The notes below the pieces were generated by a model that was not told the origin of the DNA, did no database searches, and saw nothing but the letters and a program-made list of their open reading frames with translations. Shown here in pieces: positions 11,071 through 23,649 of a stretch of 64,000 bases of DNA (position 1 is its first letter; every line of letters starts with the position of its first letter). The stretch is from Flaveria trinervia (taxonomy: Eukaryota > Streptophyta > Magnoliopsida > Asterales > Asteraceae): positions 73,346,080 to 73,410,079 of the forward strand of contig CM046452.1 in assembly GCA_025506515.1 (NCBI GenBank), read 5' to 3'. The position numbers were made by a program, and so were the translations under genes.

Positions 11071-12508
11071 CATACTCCCCATGTTAGAAAGAATTTCGTC
11101 CTGAAATTCAGTTAGGGTTGTCTGCAGATGCCAGGGTTTCAAACAAGTAAGGGTAGTTGAGCTTTATTTGGTCTTCGCGTTCCCAAGTAAATTCGGGTCC
11201 TCGCCTGGAATTCCACCGGACCTTCACTATAGGAATGTGGCTTCGTTTCATCTTCTTTACCTCTCGATCTAGGATCTCCACGGTTTCTCAATAAAGTGAA
11301 GTTGTTCATCAATCTGAACCTCATTGAGTGGTATAACCAGGGTTTCATCTGACAGGCACTTCTTCAGATTTGACACATGGAAGTGTAATGAACACTACTA
11401 AGTTCTTGAGGAAGTTTGAGCTTGTAAGCTATAGGACCAATCCTGGCTAGGATTTCAAATGGTCCAATGTATCTAGGATTTAGCTTACCTCGTTTGCCAA
11501 AACGAATGACTCCTTTCCAAGATGAGACTTTAAGTAGAACCTTATCTCCCACTTGGAATTCCAATGGTTTACGTCTCACGTCAACGTAGCTTTTCTGACG
11601 GTCACGCGCGGCTTTGAGTCGGTTCTGAATTTGAACGATCTTTTCTGTGGTCTCGTGTATGATCTCGGGACTAGTGAGTTGACTATCACCGATTTCTATC
11701 CAACACAGTGGTGATCGACACTTCCTTCCGTACAATGCTTCAAAAGGGGCGGCTTTGATACTGGTGTGATAGCTATTATTGTAAGAAAACTCAGCTAAGG
11801 GTAGATGAGTATCCCAACGGTTTCCAAATTCTATCTTGCAAGCTCTAAGCATGTCTTCTAACGTCTGAATGGTCCGTTCACTCTGACCATCTGTTTGAGA
11901 ATGGTATGCGGTACTCATATCCAATTGTGTACCCAAGGCCTTCTGTAATGATTGCCAAAATCTCGAGGTAAATCGACTGTCTCGATCGGAAATAATGGAG
12001 ATCGGTACTCCATGTCTCGAAACAACCTCTTTGAGATAAACTCTTGTCAACCTTTCCATCTTATCAATCTCCTTAATTGGTAGAAAGTGGGCAGACTTTG
12101 TCAGTCGATCCACAATTACCCAAATCGTATCACAACCGGTGGGTGTCTTGGGTAGTTTGTGATGAAGTCCATGGAAATCTGCTCCTATTTCCATTGTGGA
12201 ATCTCCGGCCAGTCCAGTAATCCAGATGGTTTCTGATATTCCGCCTTAACCTTTGAACACGTGAGGCACTTGCTAACATAAATGGCTATGTCAGCTTTCA
12301 TGTTTGGCCACCAGTATAACTCCTTTAGATCCTGATACATCTTATCAGAGCCCGGGTGGATGGAGTATCTTGATTTGTGTGCCTCGTTCATTACAAGTTC
12401 CCGTAAGTTCCCACAATTCAGCAACCAAATTCGATTCATAAAGTATCGAGCTCTATGAGACTTGATCTCAAATTGCTTATCCATGCCGCGAAGAGATTCA
12501 TTTTTCAA
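11071..12508 (-). pseudogene. Element Z integrase and chromodomain (broken)
   Basis: Minus-strand pol of a Tekay/Del-like gypsy chromovirus. 12185-12508 has the zinc-binding N-terminal integrase region (H..H...CLTCSKVKAEYQ). 11364-12194 has the core: VDRLTKSAHF, SDRDSRFTSRF and GQSERTIQTLED give the Asp, Asp and Glu, followed by FEILARIGPIAYKL of the C-terminal domain. Near 11380 the frame breaks, and the chromodomain tail continues in other frames to about 11119, with recognisable ELP/LSDETLV and YPYLFET segments. A second break joins the zinc region and the core at about 12190. Downstream are the polypurine tract and the LTR remnant. Cannot make a complete protein as it stands. Confidence 0.88.
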
Positions 12509-12511
12509 ATT

Positions 12512-13860
12512 CTATTCCTTTAGTGCTTTAGACTGAGCATCACAAATTTGAGTAGCTAGACTCGTATGAATCGTCATTCCCAACGCTCGCACCCGTAAGG
12601 TTTTGGTTCGTTCTTTCCTACTCAGAGCGTCTGCTACCACATTTGCTTTTCCAGGATGATAACGAATCTCGCAGTCATAATCGTTCAGTAACTCAACCCA
12701 CCTGTGTTGTCTCATGTTTAGTTCCTTTTGATCAAAGATGTGCTGAAGGCTTTTATGATCAGTGAATATAGTACACTTGGTACCATATAAGTAGTGTCGC
12801 CAAATCTTTAGTGCAAAGACAACAGCTCCCAATTCAAGATCGTGAGTAGTGTAATTTTTCTCATGCACTTTCAATTGTCGTGAAGCGTAAGCAATAACTT
12901 TGTCTTGTTGCATCAGGACACAGCCAAGTCCTTGTCGTGATGCATCGCAGTACACGAGAAAACCATCGTTTGCCTTTGGTAGGGAAAAAATTGATGCGCA
13001 ACACAATTTCTGCTTTAACAATTGAAACGTTGCTTTCTGCTCATCACCCCAATCGAATTTCTTGTCTTTCTGAGTTAAGGTTGTCAATGGTTGGGCTATT
13101 TTGGAGAAATTTTCGATAAAGCGTTGGTAATAACCTGCCAAACCTAGGAATTGTCGCACCTCAGTCGGGGTCTTAGGTGCTTCCCAGTTCTTAATGGCCT
13201 CTATCTTGGATGGGTCAACATGTATTCCTTTCTCGTTAACCACATGCCCGAGAAATTGCACTTTTTGGATCCAGAAATCGTATTTTGAGAATTTTGCGTA
13301 TAATTTCTTGTTCTTGAGTAGTTCCAAAATTAACTTTAAATGTTGTTCATGCTCGTCCTTGGTTCGTGAATATATCAAAATGTCATCGATGAAGACGATC
13401 ACGAATTTATCCAAGTAGGGTTTGCATACTCTATTCATGAGATCCATGAATACAGCTGGCGCATTGGTTAAACCAAATGGCATGACCATGAACTCATAGT
13501 GGCCATAACGAGTTCGAAATGCGGTCTTGGGGATATCTTCCTCTTGAATTCGTAACTGGTGATATCCCGAACGCAAGTCAATCTTCGAGTAGTAACTAGA
13601 CCCCTGAAGTTGGTCGAATAAGTCATCGATTCAAGGGAGGGGGTACTGGTTCTTAATGGTGAGTTTGTTTAACTCCCGGTAGTCGATGCACATTCGAAAA
13701 GATCCATCCTTCTTCTTAACGAATAACACCGGGGCTCCCCAGGGTGAGAAACTTGGTCTTATGAATCCTTTATCTAACAATTCTTGTAATTGATTTGACA
13801 ACTCTTGCATCTCTAATGGTGCTAATCGATATGGGGATCGTGCTACTGGAGCAGCTCCGG
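12512..13860 (-). pseudogene. Element Z reverse transcriptase and RNase H
   Basis: The longest open piece is 12512-13576 (354 codons). It holds RT fingers/palm (MRSGYHQLRI, PFGLTNAPAVF, the FIDDIL active-site motif), the connection, and RNase H with YCDASRQGLGC and TDHKSLQHI, ending after VVADALSRKE. Upstream sequence to 13860 still reads as RT (FVKKKDGSFRMCIDYREL) but has an in-frame TGA at 13631-13633, where the family has CGA for Arg, and a one-base loss near 13856 linking back to protease. The damage suggests an old inactive copy. Confidence 0.9.
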
Positions 13861-15132
13861 TACCAAGTCAATTCGAAATTCGACTTGCCTTTGAGGTGGA
13901 AGTCCGGGTAAGTCCTCGGGAAAGACTTCCGGATAGTGTCGCACGATAGGTATATCCTCGATTCTTTTCTCTCTTCGGTTGCTTCTCACTACGTGCGCCA
14001 AGATGGCATGATAGCCCTTTCGCAAGTACTTCCAGGCCTTCATACATGAAATGATCCTTAACACCGTACCATACTTTTCTCCTTGAATCAATATGGTCTC
14101 TGCACTCTAGAGTGGAATGCGAACAATCTTCTCGCGACAAACAATTTCCGCTCGATTTTTCGACAACCAATCCATGCCAATAACAACGTCAAAACTTCCT
14201 AGGGTTACTAGTAGTAAATCTATATCGAACGTGTGATCCGCCAAGCTGAGAGTGCATCCTTGTATGATCTTGTCAGTTTCAATCAACTTACCATCGGCTA
14301 ATTCTATTGTATACTTAGAAGTCAAACGAGTAGGAGTAATTTCTAGCAGTGTGCTAAATTCACTAGACACAAAACTCCTATCGGCACCCGTATCGAATAG
14401 GATCGATGCATAGAGATTATTTACAAGAAATGTACCTGTAACAATGTTCGGGTCCTGTCGAGCTTCTAAAGCTCCAATCATAAAAGCTCGACCACGTGCA
14501 TTGTTTCCGCTGATTTGCTTCAAATTTGGACAGTCCTTGCGAAAATGTCTAGCAACGCCACATTCAAAGCACGCACGCTTGTTTCTTGTTTTAGGAGTAG
14601 GGTTGGGCTTTCGACAGTCCTTAGTCGCATGATCAAAACGTTTGCATTTCTGGCATATGGAATCTCCACATGCACCTAGGTGATGAAAGTTACACTTGCT
14701 GCACTTAGGTAGGTTCCTAGCATACCCACCTTTTGTCTTCTTCTCAGATGGGCCAGCAGTGAAAGCCCTAACAACCTCTTGTCTGTTTTGGTTTTGGTGG
14801 GAAATATTTCCACCATGATTGTTGTCCCACTTCCTCTTATTGTCATAGTTTGTTTCCATTACTGTCTTCTTCACAAACGCTCCCTGACGTACAGCTTGGT
14901 CAGTCAGGTCATGAGCAATCATGACAGCCTCTTAGATGGTGGCTGGCTTGGATGAGGTCACCATGCTCTGAATTTGGGGTGTCAGGCCCCAAATGTACCT
15001 TTCCACATGCTTGAACTCCGGGTTAACCATATGAGGGCATAGACGAGCAAGATCATGGAATCGGGTAGTGTAGCTTGTAACTTCTCCGCCCTTCATGGTG
15101 TGGTTCCAGAATTCGACCTCAAGTTTTTGCAA
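13843..15132 (-). pseudogene. Element Z gag C-terminus, zinc knuckles and aspartic protease
   Basis: 15132-14932 is capsid-like gag (EVEFWNHTMKGG...). A TAA at about 14933-14935 replaces the CAA seen in the related W gag. 14922-14107 then carries three CCHC-type knuckles (CSKCNFHHLGAC, CQKCKRFDHATKDC, CFECGVARHFRKDC) and a retropepsin with LFDTGADRSFVS and GMDWLSKNRA. A TAG near 14108-14110 separates this from the linker (RREKRIEDIPIVRHYPEVF) that leads to RT. Nonsense changes of the C-to-T type are consistent with methylation-driven decay. Confidence 0.88.
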
Positions 15133-15696
15133 TTCATTCCGGGGCTGTATTCATCAGTCAGCATTTTTTTCAACTCATCCCAAGTGATTTGGTAGGCAGC
15201 GTCAATACTCAAAGTCTAGGCATGGGTATTCCACCAAGTGAGTGCTTGACCTTCAAAGGTACAGGTAGTGAATTTCGTCTTATTCTCCTCAGTACAGTTA
15301 CTGATTCGCTGAACGGATTCCATCTTTTCTATCCAGCGGACCAAACCAACAGCTCCTTCATTACCCCGAAAGTTAAACGATTTACAGTTTAGAAACGTCT
15401 TGTAGGAGCAACCTTTGTTGTTGACATCAGATCCTGTGTTGGATGTTTAATCATATTAGTAATAAACATTAACAACGACCTTTGTATCTCAGGTCTTTAG
15501 GTACACTAGAAATTATGATACCTCCTGCACCACTAACATTGCCTCCATTCACTTCGGATCCTCCTGCGCTACGATTCGCCCCGTGATGTGCGATTGCATC
15601 CGCCACTCGTTGCGCCACAAGCTGTTCGATGGCCTCTGCGGTCATGGGAGTACCACTTCCCACATTGGTTATGAAGCTTCTCCTTCGCGGTGGCAT
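15133..15696 (-). pseudogene. Element Z gag N-terminal part
   Basis: The first in-frame ATG is at 15696 (MPPRRRSFITNVG...). This short 75-codon frame ends at 15469. Beyond it, in another frame, lies recognisable gag (FNFRGNEGAVGLVRWIEKMES, LTWWNTH, ELKKMLTDEYSP) down to about 15140, where a missing base shifts into the next piece. The split between the Ala/Gly-rich leader and the conserved gag at about 15420-15480 matches the place where element W has an apparent 81-base intron. The two pieces may therefore be exons, though the Z splice sites are less clear. Confidence 0.75.
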
Positions 15697-15923
15697 GTTC
15701 TCTTCAAATCATAATGATAAGCAAAATAAGACAATATGTAATAATGTCAAGCACATGTGCACCAAAAATAAACATTCATAACAACCAAGCAACCACGCAA
15801 TATATAAAAGATAACATAACTTGATAATAATTTGTACGAACTACAAAATATTTCCAGAGTCCATACTCCTATAACAAGTTAATATCCAATATTACGTGAG
15901 CACAGCCCACTCACGATAGGCAA
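15697..15923 (-). other. Spacer between Z pre-gag ORF and gag
   Basis: 227 bases without a coding pattern separate the stop of the pre-gag ORF from the gag ATG. The related element W has a similar spacer (34809-35075). Confidence 0.5.
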
Positions 15924-17412
15924 TCAACGGGATAAATAAGTGAATACGCCTGTCTGCACTGCTGCCATGGCCATGAGCATACACACCGCTGCCAACGCAG
16001 TAGATGACTCCAAGCGCTCTTCCATTCCTCTCACTCTTTCTTCGGCCACGGTCGCTCGCTGCTCTGCTCGGGTAGCTCTCTGCTCTGCCGCCTCCACTCT
16101 CTGCGCCATGGATGACATGTCCTCCTCTACCCTGATAAGTCGATCATGCATTGTGTGTAATGCCTGATCATCAAGGTATCTACCCTCCTCGATTGCTAGT
16201 AATCGACAGTCCACGTCCTCCCTATCAAAAGTCTCCAGAACTTCTATGAGTTCGATACGTAGTTCGTGAAGCTGCTCATCGTGTCGCGCAGATCGTGCCA
16301 CGAGGAGAGGCACGGTGAGCTCCATAGGCTCCCGTGTGAGGGGAATCGGATGGGGGGCATGTGAGGACTCACCTACCTCGAAGGTGGAGGGAATACCCTC
16401 AGTGTCTCTCCACTCGTCCAGCCGGCTGGGCATCCACTCCCATCGACGAGCGTCGATTCTACGTCTTTTGGGCACAGGCTCGGGCTCAGTGGTACAATCT
16501 CGGATGGGTGTGGCGAGACGGATCGGCACATGAACCCGCTTCCTAGGAGTGTGTGCAAGAAGCGCACCTCCAAGGCGAGTCCGATAGCGTCGGTATGAGG
16601 GCGGTGGTACACCTGGACCAAGGATACGGTGGGTGCCCACAGTCACCGACTCAGGACCAGCTATAGGAGTGGGGTCTTCAGGCTCGGGGGTAAGGTGGAA
16701 GGGGTCAGGGTCAACTAGCGGGGTCTGGTTAGAGGGCTGAGGAATCGAGTCGAAGGGCTGGGTAATAGGATTTGCAGGGTGAGAGGTGGGGTCACTAGAC
16801 TGGGGGTATCCTTGGGGGACTTCGAGTCGGAAGCGACCGGGTTGGAGTCGGCCGGGTCGAAGTCGGCCGGGTCAGAGTCGACTGGGTCGGTATCAGCTGT
16901 CTGGGAGATTGTGTCAATGGACGCTGACCCTAGGTCGACTACCTCGGTTTCAGCAGGCTGCGGGGTGGGATCTATGGCCTCAGGAATGGGGTCGACTGCC
17001 TGATGGTGGGTAGTGATAGGAGAAGACTGTAGGGATGGCTCAACAAAGATATAAGACATGGGCCGTGGGACAGCCATCAGGAGCTGTGGGCCGATAACAC
17101 GTACGAATCCCGGGACGAGCTCCTCCGGGAGGTCGGCATGAATCTCCGGTGTCGACGCAAACCAATACGTGCCCGGAGGGGGTGGGGGTAGCCCAGAATA
17201 TCGGGTCGAGGTTAAGGTCATAATGGTGCTAGGAATGGGGTGTGGAGTAGGAGTGAGGATAGGTGTAAGAGAAGGTGCAAGTATCTCGGCCTCAGTGAGA
17301 CTAGTAGATTGGAGCATGGCATCAGACGTAAGGGTCGGGATGACTGATGTAGATCCTGTGGATGAGGTCGGAGATGTCGGCTCATAATCCTCATCCGAGT
17401 CAAAAACGTATA
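15924..17412 (-). pseudogene. Element Z pre-gag ORF, unknown coiled-coil protein (main part)
   Basis: A sense-strand reading frame between the primer binding site and gag. The N-terminal part (17412 to about 16790) is acidic and Pro/Ser/Thr/Asp-rich with short DP-A/V-D repeats. The C-terminal part (16646-15924) has basic RKR and KRRR patches, a Glu/Arg/Ala heptad region (RVEAAEQRATRAEQRATVAE) and a final hydrophobic stretch (ALAAVCMLMAMAAV). A one-base shift near 16790 separates the halves. Its first codons lie 21 kb away at 38756-38777 because element X is inserted. Length would be about 500 residues. I recognise no family; element W has a shorter counterpart in the same place. A structural accessory role is only inference. 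Confidence 0.65.
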
Positions 17413-17417
17413 TCAGC

Positions 17418-19999
17418 TGTAACATCTTGTATTTTTACGTTAATTAAAAGTTAACGTCGTTTATTCTTATAAGGGTCAAAGTTGTCAATTATGAAACTTA
17501 TGGTTTGTTTATGCTTATTTAGTTGTATGCCTTTAATTCTTTAAATTGAAAGTTAATAACTTAATTTGGTTAATAATAATATAATAATACTAATAACAAT
17601 AATACCAATAATAATAATAATATTAGTAAGATTAATAATAATAATAATTATAACGATAATAATAACCAAGCTTATGTTAATAATAATGATAATAATTAGT
17701 AATGGTAAAATTACCTATAACAATAACTTATAAGGATTATTGAAACTAAATAATGTTTAAACACAAAAATCTAACTAAGTTTGGGGGCTTGCTTTTGCCA
17801 ATTAATAAACTTTTATTAGAGGTTTATGCATAAAATAATAAAGTTTGAAAGTTGAGGGACCAAAGCTGTAAATTTATAAAACTTAAACCAAACCCCCGCC
17901 CAACCCCGTAATTCCGGCGGGAGCTCCGGCCAATTTCCGGCCGAGCTCCGGCCAACCCTAAAACTCACGAGAAAACTATAAAATTGATCACCAAACCGCT
18001 CTAAAACGGTTCGTGTACATGTTTTGAACTCAAGGCGTAGTAAAATTGTGATTAATCACCGTTACAAGTCGAATCAAATGTGTAACCGATCTATAATCAC
18101 TTCGTATAGCCGTTTGAGCCTTAAACACTAATAATAATCGAATTAAATCAACCAGATCGAACGTCTATCTTTCTCTAATAAAACCCAAACTTCAATTGCA
18201 CCTAAATCAAACTAAATCATCAATTTCTATCACCATCCTCTTCGCGAATCTGCAGTCACCCGAACACCATCTTTTGGGCTTCATATTTTGAAATTAACGG
18301 AGGGCTCTTTATCCTTAATATCATTAGAAACTTTCTGCAACATGAATTTGACTATCGTCCACATTTGCATCGTGAACCAACATCGACCAAGCCGCAATGT
18401 GTTCTTCGTTTGTTCTTGTAGTGGTCAACTTTGAATCGGGTAATTAAACACTGCTATATACTCGATTTCACATGGAGATCAAATGCCCTATGGGAATTTT
18501 GTGTAACAACATCGAATACGTGTCAATTTGGGGGATTACAAATTAGGGTTCATAGGTTAATTGGGGATTTGTTTTGTGTTGGTGTTTTTAAGTTTTGGAA
18601 ATCCAAGTAAACCGCGGCTGAGTGCCTTAGTTCACTGGTTAAGACTTTCCTTCCCCATTCATGAGGTCTCGTCGAACCCGGGCACCCTCATGTTTTATTT
18701 TTAAAGGCTTTTTAGCCTAAAACAAATTTCAGAAAAATGTTAATATATATAAAAATTAGTTTTATAAATGTCAAATATTTTCAAAAATCTCCAAATATTT
18801 CTGAAAATTTTCTAAGTTTAAATAAAAAATGTTTTATTAATAAAAATTTTAGCAAAGCTTGTTTGAATAATTTTTAATAAAATAGATTGAAAATAATAAT
18901 TAATAAATTACTATTGGACCAAATATCCCTTTTTAAATTAATTGGTTTAAATAGTAATAAAATTTTAGTTATAAAAATTTTATTTAAACTTTATATATAA
19001 CCTTTTAAATTATTATAATTATTTCTTTTCACATCTTTGAATAAAATATAATTATATATATTTTCTTTAAGAAAATATAAGTTTATTTTATTTTGTTAAA
19101 CATAATTATTTGACAAGCCCCAAATTTCCATCGAAATCCTAGTTCGCGTTAAAATGTTAATCTTACAATTAAACTTTAATCTTGTAAATATATATATATA
19201 GGTACATTGAAGGTTGCGTTGGAGCGTTGTTTATTATTTCTTATTAATCGATATCCTATACTTATTGATCAAGTGAGTTTTCCTTGCCTTTTTTTACATT
19301 TTTCACACTATTTTGGGGTGAAACATGATACTTATACATCATAAACTTATAAACGTTTGAGTCTTATAAAGCACTTGCAATTCATATTTTTGTCATGGTT
19401 ATTTGTGTGTTGTAAGTGATTATATAAGATACATAGTTTGTGTACAATCATTAACTATTGCTAGCCTGGCGACGTCTTAGATCTTTGGGTCTGACAAGCC
19501 TATTTGGCGCTAAAGCCGAGGTATTGTCGGCTCCTGATGACGTATGCTTGTTCATCATGGGAACCAAATACACTTAGCCAATCTTATATACTTGTAATCA
19601 AGTCGAGGTTTGGTTGTAACGATATGTGTTCTATAACCTTACTAACTTATGACTTATGACATGAATTGCTACTTGTAACTTTATCATATTATGTATGAAA
19701 ACCTTGGAAACTCACCAACTATTTATAGTTGACCTTTTATTTTTATCATATTTCAGGAAATCCCCAAGTTTAAAATGGACTTTTGAAGCTTGCAATAAAA
19801 TCTAGGAATGGACCTAGTTAATTTAATGATTGAGCTTGTTATATTACTTTTTATGTTTTTCTTATTTGAGACTTATGCTTGTAATGTACCTTTTAAACTT
19901 ATGAATAATATATATGGATTTAATAATAGCGTTATGTGGCTATGAACGATCTTAACTCTCACTCCTCAATGTTTCCGCCGTCAAGGTTGGGGTGTGACA
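17418..19999 (+). mobile_element. 5' LTR of element X
   Basis: It begins TGTAACATCTTG and ends GGGGTGTGACA, followed by GATTGGTATCAGAGCC. The matching 3' LTR starts at 23650. The left target duplication is TCAGC (17413-17417); the right one, after 38755, is TCGGC, one mismatch. The LTR contains AAT-type trinucleotide runs (17570-17700), a tRNA-like segment (about 18618-18690) and long AT-rich tracts. It separates the start codon from the rest of the Z pre-gag ORF. Confidence 0.92.
18618..18690 (+). repeat. tRNA-like segment in X 5' LTR (B box damaged)
   Basis: GAGTGCCTTAGTTCACTGG gives an A-box-like motif at 18628-18638. The B box region reads GTCTCGTCGAACCC, apparently shortened relative to the 3' LTR copy, where CCCGGGTTCGAACCCGGG is intact. 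Confidence 0.55.
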
Positions 20000-20002
20000 G
20001 AT

Positions 20003-20014
20003 TGGTATCAGAGC
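20003..20014 (+). other. Primer binding site of element X
   Basis: TGGTATCAGAGC, complementary to the 3' end of plant initiator tRNA-Met, placed three bases after the LTR. Confidence 0.9.
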
Positions 20015-21446
20015 CCATAACTATAGTGATTTAGGTTATTAGAAATGGTGACCTAGACTATAGCTTATGCATGAACCTCATAGATTAATATTTATATTCT
20101 TGGAAATATATATATTGTTTACATGCTACATAATGCTATACCATACTTATGTGCAACTTGATGCCTTAGCATAGGTTTGTCTTGTAATTGTTTAAACTTT
20201 GCTATATGTCTCCCTAAACTTACCTTTGACACTTTGACTCTCCCCAACAAATGAAACTTCTTAATTTTATTTTCGACGACACGTGGAATCGTATACTTAT
20301 GCTTAAGACTTGGATTTTTAGACTTATGTCTAATCTATATATAAATCTCATCAAGGTTTTAATTTCATGAACCTAAGAAATTTATGTGACACATGGACAC
20401 CTGTATTCTGGATTTCCTGGCAAAAGGCCTTCGGGCTAAGGCAACCATATCGTATATATCCTACGGGACTAGTTATGCTTACCTGGGGATTTCTGGGATG
20501 AGTGATAAACTATGGTCAACATACACAAGTTTCTAAGGCAAATGGGTCAATTTACCTTGACGTGTCAACGTTTCCAAATGGTAATGCGTTACCAAAGGGA
20601 ACCATCCGGTTTATATTTAAAATATCAAAAATTCTTGATTCCTTGGACTGGTTTATCAATGAAACTCTAATATCTTCTCATTCCATTCTTACAGAATGTT
20701 CCCGTTAATATTGAACTCGTTATACTTCTCAATTCCTACGTTTACACAACGTTATACGCTGTACGCCTTATGTAACTATCTTCATACCTTGACCAACGTG
20801 TACATGGAACTTAATATATCCAAAGATATTGGTCGTCTAAACCAAATGTTTATTTTTAAACTTAAAATTGTTACTTAGAGTTTTCAAATGTCCTTAAAGT
20901 ATGTCCTACATTTGAAATCATGCAATGCTGAAGGTGGAATACCTGCATCCCGGGATACCTTGTCTAGGCAAGGTATACACATAAATTTGATTCAACCGTT
21001 GGATCTGTTTATCTGACCTGGAACTCATGAGATGGGTGTTCGCTTATAGGTACGCGTGTCTACCGTAAAGTTGTGGTTGACGTAACAATTTGAGAAGTCA
21101 ACGCATTTCCCTTTTATTTTAAACCGAACGTTTACATCCCATTATTGTGTTGAATCACTTCCGTCATTGATCTTGTTTCTTGACTTAAACCATTCAAGAT
21201 TTGAGAACCTAACATAATTAACTCTCTTATCCTGAACTTTAACTTTAATCCTAGCAAGCATGATTTTATTTTCTTGTTAATGTTACATTTATGTAATTTG
21301 AAGTTTCTGAATTTCTAGCTGATATTCTCTTCGTTTGCTAAGTCGAGCTTTATAAAAACTTCAAACCATTTTGCATCGTAGGCAATGCAAGAGTCCGCAA
21401 GTCAACTTATGACTAAAGACACTTGTATCCTGTAAATGATTCTATC

Positions 21447-22175
21447 TCATCAAAACAGGGGTGATTCCCTTACTTTGGTGATGACTTTCCATTCGCTATT
21501 ACTGTTCTTATGAAATCTCATCGTCAAGACAGAAGTGAACCTCATACCTTGATGACGATTTCCTTCTTTTTGTTTTTATGAATTCGTATTTTCCAAATGG
21601 AATTACTTCCTTAAAATAGGAGTAAAATTTCGTATCTTAGTGATGGTTTTCAATTTTTGTATTGTGTGTTTTATGAAATCCCATCCTCTGAATCGGGGTG
21701 GTTGCCTTGTTTTGAGGATAGATTTCAATCACTTTCCTTTGGAACTCGTATTTCACGAATAAAATGACCCTACCAAAATAGGATTGAACCCCGTACTTTG
21801 GTGACAAAGGTCAGTCCTCGATTGTTTTCTTGTTATTAGGAAATTCAATCATCAAGATAGGCATGAAATCCATACCTTGATGATAATATCACATGTTTAA
21901 AATTTTATGGATGCTTATTTTCCTCAAATGAAATGACCTCATCAAAATAGGAGTGAATTCCGTTCTTTGATGAAACTTTTCATTTTGCTATACTATGTTT
22001 CTATAAAACTTCACTGTTGAGATAGGAGTGATTATCCTTACCTTAATAGTAAGTTACCTTAATTTATTTTTATGGGTCCTCAACAATGAGTTAGGATCAA
22101 GCTCTCGTTTGGTAGTTAAGAGTCATACTTTGGGAAATAAACCACCAAGTTAGGAGTGATAACCACATCTTGGTG
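21447..22175 (+). repeat. Array of degenerate hairpin repeats in X
   Basis: Nine units spaced about 70-130 bases. Each has a core close to RTAGGRGTGAWWNCCNTAC flanked by inverted arms, followed by a T-rich spacer often ending in TTTATGAAAT. Arm pairs visible: TCATCAAA/TTTGGTGA (21447, 21474), TCATCAAG/CTTGATGA (21849, 21876), TCATCAAA/TTTGATGA (21939, 21966), ACCAAA/TTTGGT (21772, 21797), CACCAAG/CTTGGTG (22143, 22169), ATCCTC/GAGGAT (21683, 21714), ACTGTTGAG/CTTAATAGT (22013, 22042). Two others near 21518 and 21607 are weaker. Function unknown. Confidence 0.75.
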
Positions 22176-22899
22176 AGTATTCCCATTCCTTGATCTTAAA
22201 CTTACCAAGGTTTTAAGACTTCAATTGACAGGAAACATGTAATAACTTGAAGGGTGAACACTGTTATTTGATTTATCGACGATAGTGTTCCAGCCAGTCA
22301 AGCTAAAGCATGAATCTTGAATTCAAAAGGGGTCGTCGTTACTTAAGGGTAACCCTAGTTCCAAGCCTGGAACATTTAATTTTTAAATCGATTTCTTCAC
22401 TCACGTTTTTTATGTTACAATTTGACGTTGATCTAGTTTATGGAACCTTTCTATCGATCTTCATTCTGAGTTATCATTAAAACCTAATTGCACGATGATA
22501 ACACTCCTAAAACAATTTTTCTTACAAGATAAATTTATTATAAATTTATTGTCATGCCTTTCTAGTTATAGCAATGTACGGTTGTGTTCATGAGTTGATG
22601 AACCGCGTGTACAAGCTTTACTTGGAAAGCTATTTGTCATTGCCTTTATTGTCAATATTTAGAATTATTCAAATTCCAATCCGATCATGAACGACGTCTT
22701 TGTTTAACTCTTTACCCATAATTACAAATACAATCCCCATTATTTTGGATAACCTTGAACTCCTAATCTTGAAAACCTTTAAATCTCTATCTTGATTGCG
22801 ACTACAAGACTTGTTATTACATTCATTCCGGTGTGGACAAAAAGGATCATGAATTTCCGCGATTGGTATTCATGGTTTGGCATAAGGGAATGTTGACAT

Positions 22900-23560
22900 A
22901 GCTTAGTATATGTTCAAATTGCCTTGTATTTCTTGATGTCGTTTGGTGCATTATTGACCGATTGGCTACGTTCGCGCATTTCATATTGACTCATGTGAGA
23001 TAAGGAGTCGAGAAATTGACTCGTACTTACCTCAAATAGTCAGTTATCATGGTGTCTCGTTAAACATCGATCGTTGATTCTGATGATCAATTCACTTTCT
23101 GTTATTAGCAATGTCTCTAATCATCTTTGAGAACCCAGCTCAAAATTCGGCATATCGTATTATTCTTAACCCGACGGTTTAACCGGAGGAGTGATACGTA
23201 TTCACAAGATATGCGTTAAGCTTGTGTCATTATATAGTGACACTTGGGATTCTTAAATTCCGACGGTCGAACCTTCATACAATTATGGGATATTGTTATT
23301 TCTTTCTTATCGGCTTCAAGACGTGACTTTATTACACAATTTCATTCCAGATGATGGGAGAAGTGTGACTTATAAGTCTAATATATCTTAGGAACTCATC
23401 ATCGTTTTCCAACGTTTCATGTGTCAAATCTTAAAGAGTTAGTTTGTCAATGATAACTTTCGCATTCCACTGGAAGAGTTCAAATTTGGATGCATTGTGT
23501 AAACTTCCATAATTCGTAAAGTGAAGTATCTCACCCGTAATCAAACGCCAACCACAGACC
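22900..23560 (+). pseudogene. Decayed integrase and chromodomain of element X
   Basis: In shifting frames with stops one can read IIDRLATFAHF (about 22950), LTRTYLK (about 23010), a GVP-SIV-DSDDQFTF stretch (23050-23100), FPTFHVSNLKEL (about 23405) and a PLEEFK-like segment (about 23465). Their order matches integrase core to chromodomain linker in elements V, W and Z. Below the level of any working protein; evidence is motif order only. Confidence 0.6.
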
Positions 23561-23649
23561 GTTAGTACACTTATCTTTCATCATAAGTATCCTGTTTGTT
23601 TAAGTTTTATTCTTAATTTCAGGACGAAATTCTTTTAAGTTGGGGAGAC

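Larger units (their letters stand above)
20015..23649 (+). mobile_element. Internal region of element X, without intact genes
   Basis: About 3.6 kb with no long reading frame. 20015-21440 shows no recognisable coding; 21447-22175 is an array of hairpin-forming units; 22200-22800 nothing recognised. From about 22930 there are ghosts of integrase and chromodomain. The polypurine tract AAGTTGGGGAGAC precedes the 3' LTR. The element therefore depended on others for mobility, or is an old autonomous copy whose pol has decayed heavily while gag and RT are gone. Confidence 0.75.

Noticed and set aside
16779..17403. Several antisense frames over the Z pre-gag ORF
   Set aside because: Shadows of a GC-rich, low-complexity sense ORF; no protein character.
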